Below are positions 52,955-60,963 of a stretch of 64,000 bases of DNA, piece after piece. Every line of letters starts with the position of its first letter. The stretch's first letter is position 1. A program made the position numbers and the translations under genes. The stretch lies in the NCBI RefSeq assembly GCF_036345995.1, contig NZ_CP107796.1, positions 5,208,001 through 5,272,000 of the forward strand, written 5' to 3'. Source of the DNA: Streptomyces sp. NBC_00557 (lineage in GTDB: Bacteria > Actinomycetota > Actinomycetes > Streptomycetales > Streptomycetaceae). The notes below the pieces were generated by a model. The model worked only from the letters and a program-made list of their open reading frames with translations. It was not told the DNA's origin and did no database searches.

Positions 52955-53677
52955 GTGCGTCAGACCCTGAGCAGAGGGGTCGTCGTGGCCGCCGCCACGA
53001 CGAGTGTTCTGTCCCTGTACGGCAGCCCCGCCTTCGCCGACTCCACCGCGGGCGGAACCTCCAGCGGCTCGCCCGGTGTCCTGTCAGGCAACACAGTGCA
53101 GGCACCGGTGGATGTGCCGGTCAACGTCTGCGGAAACACCGTCAACGTCGTAGCGCTGCTGAACCCGGCGTTCGGTAACTCGTGTGACAGTCCGGCCGGT
53201 TCCGTACAGCGGATCCCGAGCGGTTCCGACACGAGTTCCGTGGCGACGCCGACATCCCCGGAGCGTGGCGGGCCCACCCCCACTGCTCACCTCCCGGCCC
53301 CCCGGCCGTCCGTCCCGGCCCCCCGGCCGTCCGTTCCTGCCGAGCAGCCGCCCGTCCACGCCGGGCAGCCGTCCGTTCCTGCCGGGCAGCCGTCCGTCCC
53401 TGCGGAGCAGCCCCCCGTCCACGCCGGGCAGCCGTCCGTTCCTGCCGAGCAGCCGTCCGTTCCTGCCGAGCAGCAGAGGTCCGACGCACCCACCAGTGTG
53501 GTGCGGCAGCAGGCCCCGGACAGCCAGATGGGCACCATGAAGGCTGTTGGCCCCACCCGAGCCACTCTGGCGTCCACCGGTAGTGGGAGCACGCTGGCGG
53601 CTTCGGGCGCCAGTTGCACGCTGATCGCGGCTGGGATGATGCTGTACCGACGGGCCCGAGCCGCGCACCGTCGGTGA
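52955..53677 (+). CDS. Sortase-anchored long chaplin with a single chaplin domain
   Basis: A 240-residue protein. The signal peptide ends AFAD near 29. One chaplin domain spans 38-77 (Cys59, Cys77; SPGVLSGNTVQAPVDVPVNV). A Ser/Thr/Pro region follows with eight 7-residue repeats RPSVPAx, QPSVPAE or QPPVHAG (117-172), and a sorting signal LASTG (205-209) precedes a hydrophobic helix and RRARAAHRR. Long chaplins normally carry two chaplin domains before LAxTG; here the second is absent and a Pro-rich stalk takes its place. Sortase would anchor it to the wall to seed short-chaplin fibrils. GTG start 52955. Confidence 0.9.
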   Translation: MRQTLSRGVVVAAATTSVLSLYGSPAFADSTAGGTSSGSPGVLSGNTVQAPVDVPVNVCGNTVNVVALLNPAFGNSCDSPAGSVQRIPSGSDTSSVATPTSPERGGPTPTAHLPAPRPSVPAPRPSVPAEQPPVHAGQPSVPAGQPSVPAEQPPVHAGQPSVPAEQPSVPAEQQRSDAPTSVVRQQAPDSQMGTMKAVGPTRATLASTGSGSTLAASGASCTLIAAGMMLYRRARAAHRR

Positions 53678-53684
53678 CCTGCCG

Positions 53685-53712
53685 GGTGCCGGGCGCGGGG
53701 ACGCCCGGCACC
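53685..53712 (+). terminator. Terminator after the long chaplin gene
   Basis: GGTGCCGGGCG (53685-53695) pairs with CGCCCGGCACC (53702-53712) with a 6-base loop, 8 bases after the stop. Confidence 0.75.
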
Positions 53713-53969
53713 CTCGACCGACCGACCCTGGCCGCAGGCTCAGGGCCGGCCGGCGCGCGGACCCCCCGTGGGCAGGCGGTGGTTTGAAGACCCCTTGGCG
53801 GACACGTCGGCCGAGGGGTCTTCGCCGTGCCCGCCGGCCGGCGTTCGTGAGGCCCGTCCTCCCTCGCCGATATCACTCCTTCGGCGGCACAACCCTCAGC
53901 TGTGCCGCGCGTTGACACAGCGTCGGGCGTCCGCCCGGATGTTGTTTCCAAGCCAAGGAGTACCTCTCC

Positions 53970-54209
53970 ATGTCGCGTATCGCGAAGGGCCTTGTCCTTA
54001 CCTCCGTCGCCGCCGCGGCCGTCGCCGGCACCGCCGGTCTCGCCGCCGCCGACAGTGGCGCGAGCGGCGCCGCCTCCAACTCCCCGGGCGTCCTGTCGGG
54101 CAATGTGGTTCAGGTCCCGGTTCACGTACCGGTCAACGTCTGCGGGGACAGCGTCGACGTCATCGGTCTGCTGAACCCGGCCTTCGGCAACACCTGCACC
54201 AACCACTGA
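53970..54209 (+). CDS. Short chaplin
   Basis: A 79-residue chaplin: signal MSRIAKGLVLTSVAAAAVAG, then ASNSPGVLSGNVVQVPVHVP, Cys58 and Cys76, ending AFGNTCTNH. It is closely related to the chaplin at 52613. AAGGAG precedes ATG 53970. It has its own terminator at 54230, so it is expressed separately from the first two chaplin genes. Confidence 0.94.
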   Translation: MSRIAKGLVLTSVAAAAVAGTAGLAAADSGASGAASNSPGVLSGNVVQVPVHVPVNVCGDSVDVIGLLNPAFGNTCTNH

Positions 54210-54229
54210 CGTCACCAGGCAGTCGGTCG

Positions 54230-54260
54230 ACCGGCCGCTCTCCTCGGGAGGGCGGCCGGT
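54230..54260 (+). terminator. Terminator after the short chaplin
   Basis: ACCGGCCGC (54230-54238) pairs with GCGGCCGGT (54252-54260), with extra pairing of TCTCC/GGGAGG inside and TT after the stem. Confidence 0.8.
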
Positions 54261-54297
54261 TTGCGTGTTCCCGGCATACGCGTGGCGACCTGAACCG

Positions 54298-54564
54298 ATG
54301 GATGGGCCGGCGTTCCGCCGGGGCGATCCAACGCTCTTCAACGCCGCCAGGAAGGCTGTCGCCGACCAGCAGGCCATCGCCGGAACGCACGCCAAAGACG
54401 CTGTCAGTGAGGCCCTTGCCGCCCTGCAGAAGGCGCTGAACACCCTTGAGCGGGCTATTACTTCCGGGAATGCCGACCAGGTCGTTGCCGATCTCGTACG
54501 AGGACCCAGTGGCCGGGCGGAACTTCAGCGCCCGGGGTTACCGCAGTGGACGGAAAACCGTTGA
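54298..54564 (+). CDS. Possible small helical protein in the chaplin cluster
   Basis: An 88-residue frame rich in amphipathic helix: DPTLFNAARKAVADQQAIAG, then DAVSEALAALQKALNTLERA and SGNADQVVADLVRG. Composition looks like a real protein rather than a shadow frame. No signal peptide and no clear ribosome site are seen, so it may be a gene remnant. A GTG at 54265 is an alternative start. No family recognised. Confidence 0.4.
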   Translation: MDGPAFRRGDPTLFNAARKAVADQQAIAGTHAKDAVSEALAALQKALNTLERAITSGNADQVVADLVRGPSGRAELQRPGLPQWTENR

Positions 54565-54617
54565 ACACAGCGACTCAAACGGTCGAGAGGCAGTGACGTG
54601 CCGATGAAGGGGAATCG

Positions 54618-54899
54618 ATGAAGTCCGCGAAAACCGCCGCCGTCCTCGCCGGATCCGTGGCCCTCGCCGGTGCCGCCGCGCCCGCGTTCGCCAACAGTGC
54701 CGCCGATGTGACGCCCACCAGCCTGAACGGTGCCGTGAACACGCTCACCCAGGGACCCGTCGACGTGATGCCGCTGCATCACCAGTCGGACGCGCTGGAT
54801 ACGGAGAACCAGCACTCCGTGCTGCACACTGTCAAGGGTGCGGCCGGTGCGCTGAACCAGCGCGGCTCCCTGCTGGGCGGTCTGCCGTTGCAGAGCTGA
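54618..54899 (+). CDS. Small exported protein linked to the chaplin cluster
   Basis: A 93-residue protein with a typical signal peptide (MKSAKTAAVLAGSVALAGAA ending AFAN). The mature chain has no Cys and contains TPTSLNGAVNTLTQGPVDVM, HHQSDALDTENQ and GALNQRGSLLGGLPLQS. The signal peptide and spacing are like those of chaplins and rodlins, yet there is no chaplin domain. It may be a further surface or spore-coat protein; this is inference from position. GAAGGGGAAT precedes the ATG. Confidence 0.75.
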   Translation: MKSAKTAAVLAGSVALAGAAAPAFANSAADVTPTSLNGAVNTLTQGPVDVMPLHHQSDALDTENQHSVLHTVKGAAGALNQRGSLLGGLPLQS

Positions 54900-55024
54900 C
54901 CAACTCACGGGTTGTTCGAGACACACCGAGAGGTGTCCCTCGTTCGTATGGACGGTGCCGGCCACTGGTCCGGTCGAGTGATGTGCCGCCGGATTGTCCC
55001 CGGGGGCGTCGCTACGATCGCGCG

Positions 55025-55522
55025 GTGATCTCAACCACAAGCGAAACGCTTGCCTCCCGCCCCGCCGACCTGGGCACGATCGTCGTGCTGGCCTGGAGCG
55101 GAGAAGCTCCCGACGGGCACATGCCCTACCTGCTCGCCTACTCCCTCGGCGACGCCGAGGGAGGCCCGGAGGCCTCCTCTCTCGCGGTCCGCCGGCTGCT
55201 GGAGAGCAATGGCCTGCCCGTGGGCGGCGACCTGGTAGACGGTGCCGCGAAGCCCGGGCTGCCGATCAGTCTGCTGGTCGAGGCCGGCCAGGCCGTCGTG
55301 AACATGGCGCGGCTCAAGGCCCAGTGCCCGGTGCCGCGGGAATGGCTGGAGGCGGTCGGCGCGCGTGGCTTCGCCTATCTCGTCTTCACCACCCGTCCCT
55401 GGCCCGAAGCTGTGCCGGGCAGGGTGGTCGACCCGGCGGCACTGGCCGCCTTCGCGGGTGCTGAGGAGACCCTGGAGCAGGCGGCACACCTGGTCCTGCC
55501 GGCGCGGAGCCTGCGCCGCTGA
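55025..55522 (+). CDS. DUF5949-like Streptomyces protein (tentative)
   Basis: A 165-residue cytoplasmic protein: TIVVLAWSGEAPDGHMPYLL, AYSLGDAEGGPEA, LLESNGLPVGGDLVDG and VEAGQAVVNM, ending LEQAAHLVLPARSLRR. From memory this matches the DUF5949 family restricted to streptomycetes; I am not certain of the number. No catalytic motif. GTG 55025 is the start; the longer frame adds 14 unlikely residues. It follows the chaplin cluster on the same strand. Confidence 0.7.
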   Translation: MISTTSETLASRPADLGTIVVLAWSGEAPDGHMPYLLAYSLGDAEGGPEASSLAVRRLLESNGLPVGGDLVDGAAKPGLPISLLVEAGQAVVNMARLKAQCPVPREWLEAVGARGFAYLVFTTRPWPEAVPGRVVDPAALAAFAGAEETLEQAAHLVLPARSLRR

Positions 55523-55808
55523 CCTTCGGCAACTCATCCGTAGCGGCCGGGAATCCGCGCTGCGGCCGGTGTTTGCGCCTCGATGAGGGAGTGCCGGACG
55601 AGTGGACGGGTCTGCCGTTCCGCCGACAAGTACCCGCGGATCACCGATGAAGGGCGGCTGTCGGTTCGCCGGCGGTGCGAAGCCCGGTCACAGGAATCCC
55701 GAAGGGTGCGACAGAACGGGTTGCCACCGCAGAGCAGACCTCGGGGCCGGGCCCATCCGCGCCTGGGGTGAGGGCGTACGCCGACGGCCCAGCTGTTCCG
55801 ATGGAGAA

Positions 55809-56768
55809 TCAGGCAAGTCGGCGCACCGGCGAGCCCGCCAGGTAGGCACGGATGTTCTCGATCGCCTGGCCGTAGTACGTCGTGTAGTTGGCCCGTGAGA
55901 CATAGCCGAGGTGGGGCGTGGCGAGGAGACGGGGCGCGGTGCGCATCGGGTGGCCCGCGGGCAGCGGCTCGATGTCGAAGACGTCGACGCCGGCGCCCGC
56001 GATCCGGCCCTCGTGCAGTGCGGCCAGCAGCGCGTCCTGGTCGACGACCGACGCGCGCGAGGTGTTGATCAGGTAGGCGGTCGGTTTCATCAGGGCGAGT
56101 TCGGCGGCGCCGATCAGGCCGCGGGTGCCGGCGCCGCCGGGGACGTGGACGGAGACGAAGTCGGACTCGGCGAGCAACTCCTCCTTGGAGGCGGCGGGTT
56201 CGACCCCGTGCTCCGCGGCACGTTCCTCGGTCAGGCGCGGGCTCCACGCACTGACCCGCATGCCGAAGGCGAGCCCCACCCGGGCCACGCGGGCGCCGAT
56301 CCGGCCGAGCCCGAGCAGACCGAGCCGTGCGCCGTGCAGATCGGCGCCGACGGTGGACTGCCAGGGGCCGCCCGTGCGCAGCGCGGTGCTCTCCTCGACG
56401 ATCCCGCGGGCCAGCCCGAGCAGCAGCGCCCAGGTCAGCTCGGCCGGCGGGATGCCGGAGCTGTCGGTGCCGCACACGGTGACGCCGTGCCGCTCGGCGG
56501 CGGCGTAGTCGATGACGGTGTTGCGCCGCCCGGACGCGACGAGCAGCCTCAGCCGGGGCAGCCGGGCGAGCAGCGAGCCGGGGAACGGGACGCGTTCGCG
56601 CAGGGTGACGACGATGTCGTAGTCGGCGAGGGCCGCCGCGAGGGCGTCCTCGCCGTCGAGGTGCTCGCGCAGCGCGACCACCTCGACCTCGTCCTCGAGC
56701 ACCGACCAGTCGGCCATCGTGGTGGCCACGCCCTGGAAGTCGTCCAGCACCGCGCAGCGAAGTCGCAC
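55809..56768 (-). CDS. D-isomer-specific 2-hydroxyacid dehydrogenase
   Basis: A 319-residue NAD-dependent dehydrogenase. The nucleotide loop is LLGLGRIGARVARVG. Active-site Arg is in NTSRASVVD, Glu in VDVFDIEPLPAGHP and His in ATPHLGYVS. The substrate (glyoxylate, phosphoglycerate-like or other) is undetermined. GTG 56768 is preceded on its strand by GGGAGAG. The 286-base gap 55523-55808 before its stop holds no convincing gene. Confidence 0.9.
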   Translation of the reverse strand: MRLRCAVLDDFQGVATTMADWSVLEDEVEVVALREHLDGEDALAAALADYDIVVTLRERVPFPGSLLARLPRLRLLVASGRRNTVIDYAAAERHGVTVCGTDSSGIPPAELTWALLLGLARGIVEESTALRTGGPWQSTVGADLHGARLGLLGLGRIGARVARVGLAFGMRVSAWSPRLTEERAAEHGVEPAASKEELLAESDFVSVHVPGGAGTRGLIGAAELALMKPTAYLINTSRASVVDQDALLAALHEGRIAGAGVDVFDIEPLPAGHPMRTAPRLLATPHLGYVSRANYTTYYGQAIENIRAYLAGSPVRRLA

Positions 56769-56913
56769 GTCGTCTCTCCCTTCCCCTTCCCGACGCCGAC
56801 TCCAACCACGGGCACGGGCACCTCCGTCGGCGCCTCCCACCGCCGCCCGAGCCGCCCCCTCCAGGTAAACGGAACCTGAACTCCGAGACCCTGGAGCAGC
56901 TGGACCTGCGCCG

Positions 56914-58132
56914 GTGATCATCCTGCGCGAGCGGGCGTCGTTCCGCTGTCTGAGCCGCACCTGGATACCGGTGGTGTGCGTGCCAAGGGCGGACGACCTG
57001 GCCGAGCTGGAACTGTCCGACGTACGCGTCGTGCTCTACCCCGGCAACGCGGGCAAGAACGTCCACATGCTGCGCTTCGCCGAGGCCAAGCACGTCTTCA
57101 TCGGGCACGGCGACAGCGACAAGCTGGCCAGCAGCAACCGGGTCAGCAAGGTGTACGACGAGATATGGGTGGCCGGGCGCGCGGGCCGGGACCGGTACCA
57201 GCGGGTGCGGCACGCCATCAGCGACAGCGCGATCGTGGAGGCAGGGCGCCCGCAGCTGTCCCCGATCCGCCTGCACGCCGACCACACGCCCGGCCCGGTC
57301 CCGGTCGTGCTCTACGCTCCCACCTGGGAGGGCTGGAGCGACGACGACTGCCACACCTCGCTGATCCCGATGGGCGTGCCGCTGGTCGAGAAGCTGCTCG
57401 CGGAGAACGTCCGCGTCATCTACAAGCCCCACCCCCTCACCGGCAAGCGCTCGGCCGAGGCCGCGGCGGCCGACCGGGCGATCCGCGAGCTGCTGCGCGC
57501 CGACAACGCGCGGCACGGCGCCGCCGAGGCGGAGGCGGCGGAGGCGGCGGTCCGTCCCCGGCTGAAGGAGATCCAGGCCCGCCTCGACGAACTCGCCGGC
57601 CGGCACCGGGGCGACGACGCCGAGCAGCTGCGCACGTCACGGGTCCCCGACCGGGCGGCGGCGGCCGAGTGGCAGGAGCTGCGGGCGGAATGGCACCGCG
57701 TCTTCTGGGAGAGCCGCGGCCCGTACCGCCACAACGTCATCACCCGCCAACTACCCTCCCTGTACGACTGCTTCAACCAGGCCGACCTGCTCATCAGCGA
57801 CGTCTCCTCGGTGGTCGCCGACTTCGTGGCGAGCCTCAAGCCGTACGTCCTGACCAACGCCCACGACCTGCCCGACGCCGAGTTCCGCGCCGCGTACACC
57901 ACGGCGGGCGGCGCCTACCTCCTGGACCGTGCCTGCACCCGCCTCCCCGCCATCCTCACCGCCGTCCGCCCCCCGCCCCGACCCGATGACCCCGGCCCGC
58001 CACACTCTCAAGCACTACGTCCTCGGCCCCGACCACCCCACCTCCCTGCAACGCTTCAACACCGCGGTCAACACCCTGGCGAGCAGGGCGGAGAGGGAAA
58101 GGGCGGAGGGGGGTGCGGGGGTGGCGGCGTGA
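56914..58132 (+). pseudogene. Broken CDP-glycerol glycerophosphotransferase (TagF-like) gene
   Basis: The main frame encodes ILRERASFRCLSRTWIPVVC, KNVHMLRFAEAKHVFIGHGD, LYAPTWEGWSDDDCHT, YKPHPLTGKRSA and CFNQADLLISDVSSVVADFV, which are hallmarks of the TagF-like glycerophosphotransferase domain of wall teichoic acid synthesis. Two defects are visible. The N-terminal part usual for Streptomyces homologues (membrane region and first half) is missing: upstream bases 56882-56912 read LEQLDLR in a shifted frame, then meet the divergent dehydrogenase. Around 57969-57985, in a C-run, the frame shifts: the family-like ending TPARHTLKHYVLGPDHPT, then SLQRFNTAVNTL lies in the +1 frame, stopping at 58132. 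A sequencing error could explain one shift but not the missing N-terminus. Confidence 0.75.
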
Positions 58133-58355
58133 GCGGCATGTGAGGCACAACCGTGGGACTCCCCGGCGCGGGTGGCGGTCAGTGGGTGACCGGGTCTCGG
58201 CAACGAGCGGCGACTGCCTCGATGCTTCCTCGCCGGCGGCCGTCGGCCGCTGAGGTGCGTCCCGGGTGAATCCGGGCTCGGCTACTCTCGGCGCCACCGG
58301 CCTTCACACCCGCTGCACCGGGGCACCCCGCATCCCGCCCGGGAGACGCCAACGC

Positions 58356-59471
58356 ATGAGCACGCCGCCGCCATCGCCGTGTGAGCCGGAACGGGCCGAG
58401 GGATCAGCCGTCCGGATCGGTGCTCTGGTTCCGCTGACCCGGCCCGGCTGGGTGGAGGCGGGCCGGCATCTGCTCGCCGGGCTGGAGCCGGGCGTGCGGG
58501 ACGTCAACGACGGGGGCGGCATCGCCGGAAGACCGCTCGAGCTGATGGTCCGGGACACCGCGGCCGATCCTCAGCGGGCCGCGGCGGCCGTCGACGAACT
58601 GGCTGACCTGGGCGTGACCGCCCTGGCGGGGGAGTACCACAGCGTCGTCGCCCGCGCCGCCGCCACCAGGGCCGACGCCCTCGGAGTGCCGTTCCTCTGC
58701 TCGTCGGCGGTGCTCGACACGCTCACCGAGGAGCCGACGCAGTGGGTCGCGCGGCTGCCCGCGGCGCAGTCCCACGGCTGGCGGATCTACGCCGACTTCC
58801 TCCTCGGCGCGGGACACACCCGAGTCGCCGTGGCAACCCAGCCGAGCGTCTACTGGGCGTCCGGGATCCGCATCCTGCGTGACCACCTGGCTCCACGCGG
58901 CGGCACGGTCGTCGAACTCGACACGCGGGCCCTCACGCCGGCGGCCGTGTGCGACGCACTCGTCGCCCATCGCGCGACGGCACTCCTCCTCCTGGTCGGC
59001 CACCCGGAGCCGGCGGTGCCGATCGTCAGGTCCGTCCGCCGCGACGAGCGCCTCGCCGAGATCCTGATCGGCGCTCCGGCAGGGCAGCCGGAGTTCGCCG
59101 AATGGGCGCGGCTGCTGGGCGACGACGGCGCCGCGATCCCGTTCCTGCGCTACCTGCCCGAGCGCCTCGGCCCACTCGGCGCACGCGTGAACACGGCCCT
59201 CCGCGAGCGGCTGGCCGAAGCGCCCTCCTTCGTCGCCCTCGAGGGCTACGACACGATCGCCGTCCTCGCCGACGTCCTGCGCTCGCACGGCACGGACCGG
59301 GCGCGCATCGCCGAATCCTGGCCGCGTGCAGAGGTCGAGGGCACCCGCGGCCGGATCCGGTTCTCGCGCCTGCCGGGCATCAGCGTGCAGCAATGGGCGT
59401 GGCCGCCGGTCCAGGTCGTCGATCGAGACCCGGCGGACCTCGACCGCTTCCGGACCCGCCACACCGTCTGA
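58356..59471 (+). CDS. Branched-chain amino acid-type binding protein without signal peptide
   Basis: A 371-residue type I periplasmic-binding fold: VRIGALVPLTRPGWVEAGRH, VNDGGGIAGRPLELMVRDTA, VPFLCSSAVLDTLTEE and YADFLLGAGHTRVAVATQPS, ending FVALEGYDTIAVLADVLRSH. This matches LivK-like receptors, but no signal peptide or lipobox precedes the domain, so it would stay in the cytoplasm and act as a sensor, or the gene lost its export signal. GGGAGA precedes ATG 58356. No linked ABC genes. Confidence 0.78.
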   Translation: MSTPPPSPCEPERAEGSAVRIGALVPLTRPGWVEAGRHLLAGLEPGVRDVNDGGGIAGRPLELMVRDTAADPQRAAAAVDELADLGVTALAGEYHSVVARAAATRADALGVPFLCSSAVLDTLTEEPTQWVARLPAAQSHGWRIYADFLLGAGHTRVAVATQPSVYWASGIRILRDHLAPRGGTVVELDTRALTPAAVCDALVAHRATALLLLVGHPEPAVPIVRSVRRDERLAEILIGAPAGQPEFAEWARLLGDDGAAIPFLRYLPERLGPLGARVNTALRERLAEAPSFVALEGYDTIAVLADVLRSHGTDRARIAESWPRAEVEGTRGRIRFSRLPGISVQQWAWPPVQVVDRDPADLDRFRTRHTV

Positions 59472-59656
59472 GCCCGCCCACGCCCCCCGCCGGCACTGGC
59501 TGATCTTCCTCCACCCGAGCACGCCGGCAACTCGACCACGGTCGACAGGGCAGCAGTCCGGAGAAACTCCGGTGACCGCCGGATGGCCCGGGTCGTGCCC
59601 TTGATCACGAGGAGGCGTCCGGGGCTGTGCCGTACCCGGCGTCACTGCCCTGACCA

Positions 59657-59683
59657 GCAAAAAGCCCTCCCAAGCGGGAGGGC
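59657..59683 (-). terminator. Minus-strand terminator left of the tRNA fragment
   Basis: GCCCTCCC and GGGAGGGC (59664-59683) form an 8-base stem with a 4-base loop; read on the minus strand it is followed by TTTTTGC. It fits the natural terminator of a minus-strand tRNA whose 3' end lies at 59692. Confidence 0.7.
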
Positions 59684-59691
59684 GGAGACTT

Positions 59692-59714
59692 GCGCCCCCG
59701 GCAGGACTCGAACC
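59692..59714 (-). other. tRNA 3'-end fragment, candidate attachment site
   Basis: On the minus strand these bases read GGTTCGAGTCCTGCCGGGGG followed by CGC: a T-loop (TTCGAGT), the 3' T-stem strand CCTGC and the 3' acceptor strand CGGGGGC. To the right, where the anticodon arm should be, the sequence does not continue as tRNA. Only the 3' end is present, as at the duplicated att site left by an element integrated in a tRNA gene. Acceptor and T-stem sequences suggest tRNA-Arg(CCU/UCU); this identity is from memory. Confidence 0.65.
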
Positions 59715-59741
59715 CTGGGCGGCCCTGGCGGGGGTCTGCTG

Positions 59742-59945
59742 ATGCCTCCTCGCCGACAGCTTCACGTCACCGACGTCTCGGCCGTCCCGTACCGGTCGAC
59801 TGCCTGTCGCATCGGCACGCACCTTGCTTGTGCGGAGTCCTCGGCAGTCTCTGCACCGATTGACCTACCCGTTGTCTACGAGACGTGCGCCTGCCTCTGC
59901 CACTCGGTGTCTGACCGGTCCACGCTCGTGGAGGTGGAGCGGTGA
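59742..59945 (+). CDS. Small Cys-rich protein of the integrated element
   Basis: A 67-residue protein, MPPRRQLHVTDVSAVPYRST then ACRIGTHLACAESS and a C-terminal VVYETCACLCHSVSD. The ETCxCxCH cluster could bind a metal. Similar small proteins occur, as I recall, in Streptomyces accessory regions. It starts 27 bases after the tRNA fragment and overlaps the next frame (GTGA). Function unknown. Confidence 0.6.
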   Translation: MPPRRQLHVTDVSAVPYRSTACRIGTHLACAESSAVSAPIDLPVVYETCACLCHSVSDRSTLVEVER

Positions 59946-60166
59946 GCGGCCGGGCCCCGGGCGGTGCGCTGGTATCCACCACTGAGGTCACCGCGGCCAC
60001 CGTGCAGCGTGGGAACGTCATCTAATTGGGCGGCCGGGCCTGCCAGGTGACAGACCTCTTCCAACTCCCCCAAGGCGCCAAGCAACTCCTCTTCGAGTCG
60101 GGTGAGCTGCTGACCATACACACGCGAACCCGGATCACCGCCGTTCGCGTGCTGAGAAGGCGGTGA
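59942..60166 (+). pseudogene. Small gene interrupted by an in-frame stop
   Basis: The frame starts at GTG 59942 (overlapping the previous stop), reads STTEVTAATVQRGNVI, meets TAA at 60023-60025, and continues in the same frame LGGRACQVTDLFQLPQGAKQ then LLFESGELLTIHTRTRITAV to a TGA at 60164-60166, which overlaps the GntR start. The part after the stop keeps protein-like composition and resembles, from memory, a small family in Streptomyces mobile elements. Either it is dead or it restarts downstream. Confidence 0.6.
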
Positions 60167-60756
60167 CCCGGTCCGTGCCATCACGCCCCCACGACATCGC
60201 CGACGATCTCCGGCACCAGATCACGACCGGCCGCATCAAACCCTGCGAATGCCTACCGTCCGAGGCCAGCCTCGCCGACCGCTATAAGGTCAGCACCGCG
60301 ACACTGCGGAGTGCCCTCGCTGTCCTCCAGGGCGAGGACCTCGTCGAGAAGATGCACGGCAAGGGCAACATTGTCCGTCGCCCACTTCGCAAGATCGTCT
60401 ACGTCGGCGGATGGGGGACGCTGGACCCGTGGACCGCTGCTGAAGCGGCTCTGTGTGTCACCGTGCCCACCACCACGGTTCCGGCAGACAGCCACCTGAC
60501 GACGTTGCGCAAGGTGCCGACGGGCAGTCCAGTCGCTGAGTTCTCCTGTGTCAGCCACGAAGAAGAGTCACCGCGCGGCCTGGCCCGCATCTACATCTCG
60601 CGCGACCGGGTAGCGGCCGAAGTGCTGGACGACGAACCCTCCTGGCAGGGGATCGCCCTACGACTCGCCATTCTTGGCCCGCCGCAGGCAACCGTCCGGG
60701 AAACGGTGTGCGCCCGCCCACCAACACCGGAGCGCAAGGATGACGGCACGGAATGA
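60163..60756 (+). CDS. GntR-family transcriptional regulator of the element
   Basis: A 197-residue protein. Residues 8-70 are a GntR winged helix: DIADDLRHQITTGRIKPCEC, LPSEASLADRYKVSTATLRS and LVEKMHGKGNIV. The C-terminal part is short and lacks a full UTRA domain. It overlaps the genes on both sides (GTGA, ATGA), so the run from 59742 to 60753 was an operon. GntR regulators of this size control conjugation or excision in actinomycete elements (for example KorSA-like); its role here is inferred from that. Confidence 0.85.
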   Translation: MTRSVPSRPHDIADDLRHQITTGRIKPCECLPSEASLADRYKVSTATLRSALAVLQGEDLVEKMHGKGNIVRRPLRKIVYVGGWGTLDPWTAAEAALCVTVPTTTVPADSHLTTLRKVPTGSPVAEFSCVSHEEESPRGLARIYISRDRVAAEVLDDEPSWQGIALRLAILGPPQATVRETVCARPPTPERKDDGTE

Positions 60757-60963
60757 ACTGCGGTCCTCCCGTGGCCGGGTCGGGAGGGTAAACCCTGCTA
60801 CCTCAGCACCGATGACAGAAACGGCCAATGTCCCGCCTAGCGGACAACATCGAGGCGGTGCAACTCGGGGTGGCGGCGGACCTGTTGGAACAGGCCTTGG
60901 AAACCCTCGGCGACGAAGACTCGGCTCCCGAGGACGTGCGTCTTCTGGCGGACAAGCTGGCTG

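Noticed and set aside
53303..53470. Short regular repeats that could suggest CRISPR or a satellite
   Set aside because: They are 21-bp units coding 7-residue Pro-rich repeats inside the long chaplin, with no spacers.
53142..54443. A 433-residue minus-strand frame across the chaplin genes
   Set aside because: It lies opposite three well-defined features (long chaplin, terminator, short chaplin) and has repeat-derived low-complexity translation.
55602..55898. Short plus-strand frames between the DUF5949-like gene and the dehydrogenase
   Set aside because: No ribosome site, biased composition and overlap with the convergent dehydrogenase end; no protein-like motif.
55534..57606. A 690-residue minus-strand frame spanning the dehydrogenase and the TagF-like gene
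   Set aside because: Arg/Pro/Ala-rich shadow translation. The dehydrogenase in another minus frame has all catalytic motifs, and the right half lies opposite the TagF-like text.
59692..59770. A complete tRNA gene on the minus strand
   Set aside because: Only the T-loop, the 3' T-stem strand and the 3' acceptor strand are present. The sequence to the right forms no anticodon or D arm, and the 5' acceptor strand is missing.
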